Below, piece by piece: positions 45,467 to 56,930 of a stretch of DNA of 64,000 nucleotides. Within the stretch, counting starts at the first letter, position 1; each line of letters begins with the position of its first letter. Source of the DNA: Eopsaltria australis (lineage: Eukaryota > Chordata > Aves > Passeriformes > Petroicidae). A program made the translations under genes and the position numbers. Location: positions 883,001 to 947,000 of the forward strand of contig JAVTVJ010011652.1 in NCBI GenBank assembly GCA_034509425.1, written 5' to 3'. The notes below the pieces were generated by a model. The model was not told the DNA's origin and searched no databases. It worked only from the letters and a program-made list of their open reading frames with translations.

Positions 45467-48400
45467 GATGATTCCCCATAAATTTCAAAAGGAGCAGCAT
45501 CATGCTAAATGCCTGCAAGAACAGGGTCTCACTGACCTGAGCTGAAGCAGGGGGTTTCATTCACCTGCTGAATCCCAGTTCCACTGGTAGGAGACTGAAT
45601 TTCAAAGGCTCCCTGTATCACTGTGCTGGAATGACTGCCTTTCAGGTCTGGGCAGTCTGAATCCTAAAAATGCAATTGAACCTAAAAAATAAATAAAACT
45701 GGCATATGTAAGTCAGGAAAACTTGTTTCCTCAGCTCACTGATAAAAACAAAGATGTGTGTTGCTCGTTTGGCTTACACACGCACACAAAAATGTGATTT
45801 CTTGAACTCTGTGTGTTCTCTTCTTGCCTTGTTTTCAATGATCCCTTGGAAATTTCCAAGTCACTGGTCAGTTGAAGCTCACGTGCCAGCAGAGGAGAAC
45901 TGCTATGGAAAATGTGTCCTGTCAGGTGAGGGATCCAGAGGATGCAGCCTGTTCAGGTAGAATGCTGACCAGTCTCAACACCAGGGCTGTGCTCAGTGGA
46001 GGAATGTGCTGGTAGACCTCATCTCCTGTAGGAAATGCCAGAGAAACTTAAGAAAGAAACACCACCAGGGACTGGCTGGGGGTTCTTGTGGTGCAATTGC
46101 ACCCGGTACAATAGATGTGTTCTTTCAGTTTTGGCATGCTTCTGACAGTAGCAGTGTGATAAATGTGCTGAAAACCCAGTGAGTCCCCTCATCCAGAGCC
46201 ACCTGGACCTTTGTGCCTCTCATCTGCACCCATTCAACAAAGTCTGGCATTTCCAGGTGTTCAGAAACCCTTGATGGACACAATTCCCTAACCAGCAGAG
46301 CCAAAACACCCCTAGCATTGTTTTAGTAAATCCCTACTCTGCTTTCAGAGCCCCATGCCCAGGAAGGCTGCAGGTTCCCTATGGATGCTCCATGAACCAC
46401 AGGGCTGAGCTCAACACAGTCACAAATCTTAGAGGAAACCAGGTTTCATCAGCTCTGCCTCTCACAGAGCTGTTTTGCTGCTAAGGTGAGAATATCCCCC
46501 CAGTGTGGAAAAAATATGAAGCCTGAATAAATTAAAAACGGGAGCTATGTTACACGTTACTGTCATTTAATTAACATCTCATAATGTGTTGCTTAAGGAA
46601 TCAAGGCTCTATCAGGATAAAGCCTATAAGCATTTTCCCTGTTTAATCAAAAATGTAGATCACATCACATTTTATTTCTTTAAAAAATTACACACTTATT
46701 GAAAAAGCCATGATTAAATTTTATATTAAGAGCCATTTCTCTGAATTAATTCTCCTCCTAAAAATTCAGTGTCAAAGAAGAACATGGAAATTAGTGTATG
46801 AAATTTGGAAATCTGCAAGGATAGATAGATGGGTTCATTTGACTTTATTAAATTTTGTTCATTGTACACTGATAATGACAATATTTATCCCTATAACACT
46901 CTCTGTATTTCTGACATTGTAGTTTGGACTAGCCACCTCTTCTTAGACAACCTGGCAATTCCTACTGAAAAAAACCTCTATTTTTAGGTTTCCTATCTTC
47001 TTTCCTTTTCTTTCTTTTTTTAACTATGGTGGATTTGAATTATTTGGACTGAAACTGTGTGTGTTATGTGCCTGCTTCTCATGAATAACCTATTTATTTT
47101 AGTCATCACCATTCAGATCAGAGGCAGGGCAGGGATGCTCTCATATGTTTTGGAGCACAGTATGAAATTTAGATAAGTGAGGGGAAGGAAGAGCAGCATC
47201 TTTTACTGTCCTTGTGAGGAGACCAGACCACAGAGCTCCCCCGAATGCTTCAGTATTGGGTGCTTGGCCCTGGCACACTGAAATGCAAGATAAAATATTC
47301 AGAGCCACAAAGAAAAGGAGAAAGAAGTGCAAGGTGCAGACTTAGGGATAGAAATTTTGGAAAAGTTGTTTGAGGATGAAAGAACAGACATTAAAACAAA
47401 GGTGACTGAGGAAGAAACATGGACCCAAACATGGGATCAAGCCTGGCCTTCAAAACTGCAAAACACATTTAACTTGGAGCTGGGATAAAGAGGAGCTTCA
47501 GGCACCAAATGTATTGTGCAATTCCAATGCCTTCTGGAAATTCAGATCTTTTGGACTAGTCACCCAAAGAAACGGACTTCAGCAATTCAGTTCATATTTC
47601 CTGTCACAGTCAGACTCTGAAAACAATGTCACTGATGCTTATGGACAGAGCAAAGCGAAGAAGAATGTCGCAGACACCTCCAAGGATTTTCAGCAGCCAC
47701 TTCTCAGAGGATAATGTCGATGGGTACAGTAGATTAGATAGGGAATCCACGTCCAATAAGCAAAATGTGGTACTAAACTGGTGCCCTGAATAATGCCAGG
47801 GGCTGATGGAAAAAAGAATAGTGTATGACTATGTAATTGCAGGCTGTATCGCCATGGGGATGCACGGGGGACTGACCTCACTGCTGAGCACTTGACTGTA
47901 ACCCTACTTTCACTCTTTCTCATGCAGGAAGAGTGGGTGGGTAATCTCAGAAGAGGTGGGTAGTGCCCTTCCTACTTGAAGGATTTTGATGGGCTGGGCC
48001 AAAGCTCTGTGATATTGTGGTTCAGGTTTTCTGCTGCTATGTGGCATCAATAGCAAAATGGAGTGCCACAGAGCTTCACCTGGACAAGCAATGTAAGCAG
48101 CTTTTATCACCCTCTTCATGGAAAGGAAAGGAAAAATCAGCCTGAAAAAAACATGTTTTCTAAGGGCTTAATTAGGTTATATTAATCTGAATTTGTATGA
48201 AGTTGTGGCTGACCTTATTAAACCATAAAGTGTGATGGAACTACATTAAACCTTTACCCTCTACCTGGCCAGAAGTACAGAACATGAATGATCTCACAAT
48301 AACTCTACATATATACTGTTGATTACAGAAGTTTAATATAAAATAGAAGTAATAATAAGAATAAAGAAGAAGATAACTTCAGTCTATAAAATGATTCTTT

Positions 48401-49317
48401 AGCCCTTTTATTTTATTAAAACAAATTAGCCAGCTAGACAGGACTTGATTTTCAGTATCATGTAAGCTTTTCTTGAAACTCAGTCCAGACAGAAACAAGA
48501 GGCTTGAAACTTAAATTATAGGGGAACAGAAGTTCTACTGGATGGAAAATAATCAATCTTAGTGTTAACACCTCCTTTCAAGGCTCACTGGCATTCCCTC
48601 TGAGCTGTGTGGTGCATCTGTTTGCACAAGAGAAGGTATGGCTGCAGGTAGGTGTTGTGCCTGGAGATACAGAAACAGGCACCTCATTTGTGAGCTCTCT
48701 CAGAGATGGACTGTGAGTGGACTGGTGGCTCCACTGGTCCTTGCCTGGACTCTAGTGGTGGAGGGTCTCTTCCAAAAAACTTCCTGACACTTCTGCTCGT
48801 AGCTCTTGGCGGGTCCCTCAGGTCTATCTGTGCCTCTGGCCACTGCCTGTGATGCAGGAATATTGATGTTTGCCCAGATGGGGCTAATCCTGTACAGATG
48901 TGTTCATGCATGTCTGAAATGGACTCAGTCATTCTGGCTTTGAAAAAAGATATCAAACAGGCATTTCCCTGGCAGGTATTCCTGTCTTAGCTGACACATG
49001 CAATGGGATTGATATGATTGTCATTTTGGGAGTATGAGGAAGAAAAATCACCTTTCCATGTTTGAGCATGGTTGTTTTATTCCAGAGGGAGTTCTTCAGT
49101 TGCTGCTGCCTCAGTGTTCTTGGAGTGCACCAAGTGCCCATGAAGGGAACTGCTGGCCAATGCTCTTATGGTTTCTGTTTAAATATCCAAATTTACAAAT
49201 GGAATGACAACTACAAGGCAAGTCAAGCTCCCACACTCCAAACAAGATCTGGACATACAGGATAACCCCTAAAAGCAATTGTGACAAACCTTCTCCCGGT
49301 GAATCAGAGATCTCTTT
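45467..49317. other. Unique non-coding stretch
   Basis: No supported gene. 45950-46460 and 48560-48960 are GC-balanced, unlike the AT-rich surroundings, and could be unrecognised old insertions. Frames up to 90 codons lack domains. Confidence 0.4.
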
Positions 49318-49375
49318 GTTCAAGATCAGGTTGGATGGGGCTTTGAGCCACCTGGTCTAGTGGAAACTTCTCTGC
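49318..49375 (+). mobile_element. Short CR1 fragment
   Basis: GTTCAAGATCAGGTTGGATG, GGGCTTTGAGCCACCTGGTC and TAGTGGAAACTTCTCTGC match the sense-strand CR1 3'UTR (TTCAAGGCCAGGTTGGATGG...TGGTCTAGTGGAAGGTGTCC). Both flanks of the element are missing. Confidence 0.88.
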
Positions 49376-49700
49376 TCATAAAATATCTTTGAAAACCAAG
49401 ACATAGAAATTCTAGAAACAGACAGGTATTTGAAGAAGACAGTCTTAAAATTTAAGTTGTTCTATATCTCCCAATAGCTGATTCTTCAGTATAAGCCTCA
49501 GATTCCATTTACAGTGTTATGTTTCTTATAACATTATTTACATAGCAGTACAAATGTGGACAAGGTTTTGCAGATGGCTAAAGATAAACTCCTTAGGGTG
49601 GAGATGGTTTAAATATAAGCAACAATCAATACAAATTCAACCTTTCTAAGGCTAATGACAGTTTTTAAATTTATACTTCATTTGCAAAAAGGATGATGGT
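49376..49700. other. AT-rich non-coding stretch
   Basis: Nothing identifiable. Confidence 0.5.
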
Positions 49701-50170
49701 GAGCCACTCTAGCTAAGCATTCTCCTTGGCTGATAAACACACATCTCACACTGGAGGAGTGTGCACTTGCATTTAAATGTCTGGAATATACCGGTTTACC
49801 CTGCTCTGACACAGCATTTGACTCGCTAGGAATGTCATGCTTTGCATGAGAAAGGCACATCCTTTGTGGGGCTTCAGATATTGCCTTGTTTTAACAACAT
49901 CTGCAGAAACAATTCGTGATAACGATCGCGCCTTATTGTGCATGAATAACTGCACTTTTCACGCTTTCATGGGAGTCTGGGGAAAGAAGAGGATGATCAT
50001 CAGCTGAGTGAGAGAGAGACATCCACCCATGAACTCTGCAGGAATTATGAGCATCAGTCACGTGGTTTATGTGACAGGGACAACAAAGTCCAAAACTGTG
50101 ATTAATAAGATTACTTTTCCAGTGCCTGCCTAATTGTGGGAGTACCTGGAATTACCTGAACTCAGCCCTC
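49700..50170. promoter_or_regulatory. Candidate conserved non-coding element
   Basis: The core at 49880-49975 keeps ATTCGTGATAACGATCGCGC, CTTATTGTGCATGAATAACT and CTTTTCACGCTTTCATGGG. Four CpGs within about 20 bp (TCGTGATAACGATCGCG) are remarkable in otherwise CpG-poor DNA. Unique, non-coding. Inferred enhancer core. Confidence 0.42.
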
Positions 50171-51230
50171 ACACGTGCTTTGTGTATCTCTGTGCAGCCC
50201 CAGAACAGTCCTACTGATCCTATAGCCCATGATGAACTGCAAAAAAGCTTTGTTGTCCCTGATATTTACAGTGGCTTTGTCTGCTACCTCCTCACACCAG
50301 ATTTTTGTACAATAGCCTGGTCATTGGGGAGGGCAGAGAGGGAGCAACTCCTCACTCCTGTTCCCAGGATTTTGTATAGGTCATGTTTAGTAAGGCTTTA
50401 CTATAAACCATGGGGCTTGAGGGCAGTACCAAGGTGACTCCTCCTGAGTTATCAACACTAGTCCAGCCATTTATCCTCTCTGTGCCTCATCCTGATGTGC
50501 AAAAATGTGCAGAAAGGTGTGCAAAAATCACTCTTGCACATCTTTCTGCACTGTTCTGCTCTGTCAGCTTCATCTCAGCCTACAGATGGACAGGGAGAGC
50601 ACTTTTGAGGCTGGGTGGATGTCAATTCCCACACCTGAGGAGACCTTGTTGAACTGCATTTAGCATTGCCTAGCCTCTGGGTGCACTGCTCCAAAAAAAT
50701 AAAGGTCTTTTCACTTCTGGTAAAGTCTGCTTGAGAAGTGAGACCTCTCAGGGTGTGTTAACATAGCTGATGTTCTGTGAATGGAGGAGGAGATTTCCAA
50801 GGGCAGAGGGGACTTGGCCTGCCAGTAGCATTGAACTTTTCACAGGGCTTCTAACATGCCTTGCAATAGCATCCTCTTTGGTACTGTGTATTTGACTCAT
50901 GCCCCTTTTGGGAAGAAGGAAAACAATTCTGGTCATTTAGAAAAACATAATTCTAGATGGATTTCGAGGTTTTGCTAAGCATCAAACTTTAACAGAAAAA
51001 TCATATTACTTTACAATATTTCTCGAGGCTGTATCAATTCCAGACTCCTTGCCACTGCACCATTGTTCTGGAAAACCATTCACAAATATTAAAATAATCT
51101 GACAGGAGTGAAGTAAGGATAGAAAAGAGCAGTGTTGGTCTGAGGGGGGATGTGCCACAGCTCCCATCTTCCTCTTGCTGTCACATGTGGCTCACAATCA
51201 GGATTTGGCTGTGGGTTTTGTTAGTTTTTC
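50170..51230. other. Non-coding stretch containing a hairpin
   Basis: No gene; frames up to 85 codons lack motifs. A 17-bp-arm inverted repeat (50507-50551) is listed separately. Confidence 0.45.
50507..50551. repeat. 17-bp-arm inverted repeat (hairpin)
   Basis: Left arm GTGCAGAAAGGTGTGCA (50507-50523), 11-nt loop AAAATCACTCT, right arm TGCACATCTTTCTGCAC (50535-50551). Pairing is perfect except one G-T wobble (in RNA). A partial direct repeat TGTGCAAAAAT lies at 50496-50506 and 50518-50528. The stem does not extend beyond 17 bp, short for a canonical pre-miRNA. Confidence 0.85.
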
Positions 51231-51420
51231 CAGCACAGTGGTAGAGTGAGCATTAATTGGGCTAATTATTGTGAGCTATAATTTAACTCAGTAATCAAAC
51301 TCATAAACCAGGCATTATCAAATTTATAAACTCAGCATGCTCAAGTGCACTTAGCGATAATGAACTTGCTGAGTCAGATTATTCCCTTCCCACTGTTGAT
51401 AATGTCAGAAACAGATTTGG
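51230..51420. promoter_or_regulatory. Candidate enhancer with MARE/AP-1 site
   Basis: Homeodomain-core cluster (GCATTAATTGGGCTAATTAT, TATAATTTAACTCAGTAATC) followed by TGCTGAGTCAG at 51367-51377, which matches the MAF recognition element half plus AP-1 core. CTTAGCGATAATGAAC keeps a CpG. Unique, non-coding. Function inferred. Confidence 0.42.
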
Positions 51421-52140
51421 ACTGTCTTGAATTTAGTATTTTCCACTGCTCTATTACATGGAGAAGAAAAACTGGCAATACTTGAGAACAGAACCCTCAA
51501 TATGGTTATTTTTTTAACCTAAAGCAGAAACTTAATTTTTTGCTTGCATGTTTTAACTCTGCAAGACAGAGTTGTTTTAATTTTCACTCTAATTGCAATG
51601 AAATCGTTCATTACTTTGTGTACTTCAGTCCTTTCCTCACAATCATCTTTAGGTAAGACAAACAAGATTCTGGTATCTACAAAACTTCATTTCTACAGCT
51701 TCAGAAAATTTTGGCCTCTTTACATAGGTCAAATGTTGTGCCAACAGAAGCAGGGCTGACTTCCTAACATTGTTGTATTAACATACCTCAATTTTAGCCT
51801 GGGGGAGAGGGAAATGATGTTGTTTGGAATGAGATGGTAATTTACTTTCCATGCTTTCTCAGTCCTAAGGCATCTTTTCAGGATGAGACAGCCAGCTGTG
51901 TAAATTGAAATTGGTGAACAATTGTCCACTGGAGGCTCTAACATCTGAAAAGCAGAGTTATACGCTCTTCTCTGTCCATGTAGAATATGGTGTTTTCATT
52001 TTACAGGGATAAGGGATTTAGTGTTAAATTAATGGACATTTCAAACTGCAGTGGCAACACATGTTGCTGCCTGCATGGCTGGGAAATAAGTTGCATCTGT
52101 TCAAGTTATCACTTGGAAAGAAAAGCTTCCGGTTTCTGTG
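51420..52140. other. AT-rich non-coding stretch
   Basis: No gene or repeat recognised. Confidence 0.5.
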
Positions 52141-52410
52141 TGATGGCATGAGAAAATAACACTTTCTCCCCGTGTGCCAGGGGAAATGAGGTCACAGGCT
52201 CTCGCCGCATGCCTTGCAAGTGGATATCTCATGTACAAGTTCGGACAGGCATTAAATTGGTTATGCTTCAACTTCTGATTTTTGTTTTCATTAACATCTG
52301 CACTCTTGCGTGGCCCCAAGCGTTTTTGTCCTTTTTATAGCCTTCCCTGGTAAAGCCGTGGAAAGCTGATCTCAAATTCGCATTAATGGCCTTGGATTTT
52401 CAGGTCATTC
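52140..52410. promoter_or_regulatory. Candidate conserved non-coding element
   Basis: Retained CpGs and clean motifs in unique sequence: CTCCCCGTGTGCCAGG, AGGTCACAGG (nuclear receptor half-site), GCTCTCGCCGCATGCC, AAGTTCGGACAGGC, GGCATTAAATTGG, CTTGCGTGGCCCC and CAAATTCGCATTAATGGCC. No coding content. Inferred regulatory. Confidence 0.42.
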
Positions 52411-53021
52411 CTTACAGCAAAGACTCCATTCTGCTGCTTTTCTCATGGCGTGGCACCTCTACCCCCGTGGATATCCTCACCTTCACAGCCTATCTTCACA
52501 TCGGTGTTTTTAATTCTCCTTGGCTGTCATGACATCAGTCTCCAGAGTAACTCAGTCCTAAGTGCTTCTTGACCAAAAGGATCAGAGAGCTACCACACTG
52601 CAAGCCACACAGCTCTGAGGATTAATGGGAATTTGCCCTACACACCACAAAAACCTGAAGTCTACATGCACTCCTCAAGGTTTATGTGTGATCATACACT
52701 CTGATCCCTGAGCTTATTCCCTGTCTTCCTGAGCTGAGAACAGGAGAAGTAATATGTCTAATTTTTTTGCAGTAAGACAGTGTATTTTGCAGAGTAATTA
52801 TAGTGGTTCTATATATACAGCTGAGATAAAGATTAAAATAAAATGAACCAACTTTGAGTCAAATGTCTTAGTCTGCATGGCAAGACAACCTGGCAGAAAT
52901 CACAGTGGTGCTAACACCAGCATAGCAGCTGTATAATTACAAATTGTTGGGATGAGGACAGAAGGGTATTGCATGTAGGTGAAAAATTAGGGAAAATTAT
53001 TGTGAGGTCAAATAACTCTGG
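52411..53021. other. Unique non-coding stretch
   Basis: No gene or repeat recognised. Confidence 0.5.
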
Positions 53022-53052
53022 CTTCTAATAATGGTTCAACCATTATTAGAAG
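53022..53052. repeat. Perfect 31-bp palindrome
   Basis: Arms CTTCTAATAATGGTT (53022-53036) and AACCATTATTAGAAG (53038-53052) are exact reverse complements around a single C. It lies about 54 bp left of a CR1 insertion but is not part of it. Confidence 0.95.
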
Positions 53053-53105
53053 TAACACAGATGTGATAGTGAGTCAACTCCTCTTTCCCATCAGCGAAGT
53101 AGGAT

Positions 53106-53540
53106 TGCAGAACCGTAAAATCATTTAGGTTGGAAAAGACCTCTAAGATCATCAGCTCCAACCATTAAATCAGCAGTTCCAAGTCCCCCATTAAACCATG
53201 TCCATGAGTGACACATCCGCACACCTTTTAGATCCCTCCAGGGATGGCGACCCCACCACTGCCCTGAGCAGCCTGTTGCAATGCTAGACCACTCTTCTAG
53301 TGAAGAAATGTTTCCCAATATCCAATCTAAACCTCCCCTGGTGCAATTTGAGGCCAGTTCCTCTCATCCTGCCCCTTGTTACCTGGGGGTTTGACCTCCA
53401 CCTGGTTCCACCTTCTTGCCAGGCAGTTGCACAGAGGGATCAGTCCTCCCAGGAGCCTCCTTTTCTCCAGGCTAAGCTCAACCAGCTCCCCCAAATACTC
53501 CTAATCAGACTTGTGTTACAGATCCTTCCCCAGCTATGTC
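53106..53540 (-). mobile_element. CR1 LINE 3' fragment, long copy
   Basis: AACCGTAAAATCATTTAGGT, TTGGAAAAGACCTCTAAGAT, CATCAGCTCCAACCATTAAA, CCCTCCAGGGATGGCGACCC, GTGAAGAAATGTTTCCCAAT, ATCCAATCTAAACCTCCCCT, CTTTTCTCCAGGCTAAG and AGACTTGTGTTACAGATCC follow antisense CR1 of another subfamily (GGTTGGAAAAGACCTCTAAGATCATC type). About 435 bp, the largest CR1 piece here. Its 3' end is at 53106. Subfamily not assigned. Confidence 0.95.
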
Positions 53541-54160
53541 TATTAGAGGTTTCCTCTTTTCTACATGTAGCAAAGGTGTAGGCCAGACTAGAAGGAACTT
53601 GCACTGAGAAGAGATAAATTCTGCTATGAGTCAAGCTTTCCTATAAAAGAATTTCTTTTAAGGTACATTATTATCATTAAACAATTCAGAACTTCTGCTT
53701 CAGCTCAGGCTTAGCAAGCACTTCTCTAAAACCATGTCCCCAGCTCATTTTAACCTGGCAATAAATGGGTTTTTTTCCCCTCATCTTCCTTTTTTTGCCT
53801 TTCTTAGTTTAAGAAAAAAACATGTAGTAACACTGCTACCTCACCAATCAGATGACAGGCTGTGTTTCTCTTAAGACATGGTAGGAGGTCATTCTGGGGA
53901 GTAAAAGGTAGGTTCTGTCCCTGAAACCGGGAAAACATTGAAAAATAGTACCCATACAATGGCAAATTCTTCTAAGTATCACTAAAAATGATAAATACTA
54001 ATTTTCCCAGGCCTAATTCTGCAATATATTTTCTACACATAATCTCCAAGGTCAAAGGAAGATAAAAGACCTGGAAAAATACCCTAAGTCCATCACATAC
54101 CTCATTGTTTATTACTTCTTCCTTGAAGGATTTTCAAGAAGCAAAAACATATAATTAACA
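53541..54160. other. AT-rich non-coding stretch
   Basis: No gene or repeat recognised. Confidence 0.5.
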
Positions 54161-54980
54161 CTTAACTGATGCTCCTATAATAACTGCTTTTGATTTAGGA
54201 GATAAAATTGAATTAGCAGATAAGCTCTTTTATTTCTGCTCAGCCACTAGCACATTCAAATAGGGTGTAACTTGTCCCTTTAAAAGGCACAGTAACAAAA
54301 ACAAACGGGAAGGCAGACACTTATTAATCTGTGTTTTTGTAGAGCTATCTGGAAACTCTGCTTTGCTGTCATTATTTAAAACTCATAAACAAGACGTGCT
54401 GTCAGTGATTCTTGAGAGTGGAATTCATGGGAATTGTCTAAACAAAACATATTCACTCCTCTTATGTGTAACCAAATGCATAAATGTTGTTGTCTTTTTA
54501 TTCTTTACAGATGGTTTGTATCTCCAGAGATTTATAGAAGAATTCATAAATTGGCATCACTGGTATGTCAGAAATGTGAAGCAGCCTCTGCTCCCATTGT
54601 TCCCTGACTGTGAACCTGCCGCTGGCTGAAAGAGTTTGCTTAAAATATCAAACTCAGAGCACAGCTCCAGTGTGATCACTAAGCTGACCCTCTGCTGTTT
54701 GGGGACTCCCCAGGACTAAATATACAGCTTGATAATTAACAATTGTCATCTCTTTTGGTCATCTATTTCTACATCCTTTCAGCCTCCTGGCCTGCACCGC
54801 AGCCTGACAGGAGATACTGATTAAATAACTCAAAGGGAGTGATTGTAACCAAATGCTCTGATGAGTGAACCCTCCAAGAGCTTCACAATCATAAGTGAGC
54901 TGGTGCACTTGTCATCAGGAGCAGCTCATTCATCCAACAATGACCTGTCAAATTGACTTGTTAGCATGGCTGATAATACT
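54160..54980. promoter_or_regulatory. Candidate conserved non-coding element
   Basis: AATTGAATTAGCAGATAAGC, TTGATAATTAACAATTGTCA and ATTGACTTGTTAGCATGGCTGATAATAC lie in unique DNA. TAATTAACAATTG combines homeodomain and SOX-like (ACAATTG) cores. A TTATTCTTTACAG acceptor-like string at about 54510 is followed by an 88-codon frame with no recognisable product. Inferred regulatory. Confidence 0.32.
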
Positions 54981-56548
54981 CCTGCCTTTTCCCTGCTAGA
55001 GAAAAGCACGGAACATCCCAGATGCTTTTGAATATCTTATGAAGAGCATCAGGGGGAAAAAAAACCTATTCTACTTTCACCAAAGATTTGTGGGAAGGCT
55101 GGGAATTGAATCCAGATTGCCTGACTCCTTCTGCGGGGCCGTATGCACAAGGCCAGCCCCTCTTTTGAAGCTTGATATTCTGGTCTTTCTCTATTTGACA
55201 GTCCTTTCCCTTGTTCTCATTTGTCTTTCAGATATGCTGAGTGGCTCATGTGAAGATTGCTAAAATTGCAGCACACAGGATTTTATCAGATATGATTTTT
55301 TTTAGAACCTGTGTTGCATATATGTCATCTCACACAAGAGCTGTGTAAATGGAGGAGGAGGAGATTTATAAGAGACTGCCTGTAGGAAACTCACCTGTGG
55401 AGGAAGAGCAGATCATTGAGAATTTATCCGAGCAAAACCAAAAGTTACTTCTGGGAAATTCCCAAGACATGTGTTATACACCACTGTGGTATCATAGTGC
55501 TTTCCCTGCAGAATTAATGATTATATCTTTCATACATTTCCTCCTCCTTGAACAAATCCATCAGCAATGGGGAGAAACGGATGTAAACCCATTGGGTTTT
55601 TTGAGAATTAGAGGGAGATTCATCACCATGCCAATCATTTACCAGAAAATTCCTTATGGAAGAACAAAGTCCTGAAATGTTTTCCAAAAATGTTTAAAAT
55701 TTGGATTTACCTGATTTTTTAAATTAACTTAGCCCATAAATTTGACCTCTTAAAAAGCACTGTCTCCAGATTTTAGAAGCTTCATGATACTTTTTGTCTC
55801 CAAATGAAAGTATTTGTCAAAATGATTCCTAGATATGTATGCACCTTACAGTCTTCAGGATTGTGGGATAATTTGATAAGACATTAAGAGATTAGGACCA
55901 CAGCCTAAAACTGGAATCCATTGGACAGTGACCTTGTACATGGGACGGGGCACAGGGATCATAGCCTGGAGCAGGAAAAATACCCATTTCATCCCTGGCC
56001 AAAGACCATAATCTGGCCTGGATGCAAAAAAATCCCTGGATTTCTGTAGCCAAGTAGATGGGACATAATTTTCTAATACTCCAGTGGTGAAACAGGGCTT
56101 GTCTTGGCAAGTGAAGATACCAGACCATCCAAGTGGGAAGAGAAATCAAGGTAGATCCAAAGACTTCACTCTACTTGGACCTTAAACACGTTCCAGACAA
56201 GGTAGAAACAGCCCCTTATTTTTTTTCTCCTTGCTTGGCACTACTGGAGCTTAAAGATTTTGTTTTTTTGCTGATTCTTCTTAGACACTCTAATATTTCA
56301 GTTATGGCTACACGTGCAACAGGCAAGAATCCACTGAATGAGCAACTCCAAGAATTAAGAGGGATATGAGCAGCTGTGAGGGAGTCCACGGGACCAAAAA
56401 GGAGGCAAATCCCAGTTTCATCTCTGAGATTCCAGGGAGCAGGGATGCAGCTTGATTTATGGGGAGGCACAAACCCTGCACAGGAGAATGCAGGAGGAAG
56501 AGCCTCGGGGGAACCTTTGATGAGGGAAAACAATCTAGACATAAATAA
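54980..56548. other. Unique non-coding stretch
   Basis: Frames at 55349-55675 (plus, 108 codons, acidic start then hydrophobic) and 56216-56662 (minus, 148 codons) are not recognisable; the latter runs through an old repeat. No other elements identified. Confidence 0.42.
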
Positions 56549-56622
56549 AGACTTCAATGGATTTGTCCCTTCATTATTTTGGAGCCTGATCCAAAGCCCT
56601 GTTAAGTCAATAGAAGGGCTCC
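56549..56622. repeat. Ancient palindromic repeat remnant
   Basis: GACTTCAATGGATTTGTCCC, then GAGCCTGATCCAAAGCCCTG and TTAAGTCAATAGAAGGGCTC match the amniote repeat motif set GACTTCAATGGG / CCTGATCCAAAGCCC / TGAAGTCAATGG. Diverged; family name not assigned. Confidence 0.6.
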
Positions 56623-56907
56623 AGCTGGGGTTTGGGTGCAGAACTGAGGGTGCAATTTGCACACAGCTCGTGTCACTTGGGAATATTCCTGTGTTGTAGG
56701 GACATGTGCTTGTTCAAGCACTGAGCTGGTACCGAGAAGCATTCAGCCATTACAGGATATGCTTTCATTGAGTTACTTGTTGCTGTCCAATAAAGTAAAA
56801 TATAGGAAACCCTTTAGTGTTTCATCAAATTCTTGCTCATTTCAAAGAGGAGCAATATTTCTGTGTCTGGCTCACATATTAAAAACTTTCCCTGCATATT
56901 AAGTTTC

Positions 56908-56930
56908 TTTTTTTTTTTTTTTTTTTTTTT
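56908..56930. repeat. Poly(T) tract, 23 T
   Basis: Twenty-three uninterrupted T after TTTC and before GTCATAG. It could be the tail of a minus-strand retroposon, but no body is recognisable to its right. Confidence 0.95.

Noticed and set aside
50496..50560. Pre-miRNA
   Set aside because: The stem is only 17 bp with no extended lower stem; kept only as an inverted repeat.
53300..53581. 93-codon plus-strand frame
   Set aside because: Antisense read of a CR1 3' fragment.
54483..54629. Possible exon after an acceptor-like TTATTCTTTACAG
   Set aside because: No recognisable product, no paired donor with a conserved frame; acceptor-like strings are common in T-rich DNA.
55098..55140. tRNA B-box-like GAATTGAATCC
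   Set aside because: No A box at the right spacing and no cloverleaf that I could fold.
56216..56662. 148-codon minus-strand frame
   Set aside because: Runs through an old interspersed repeat (56549-56622) and has no domain.
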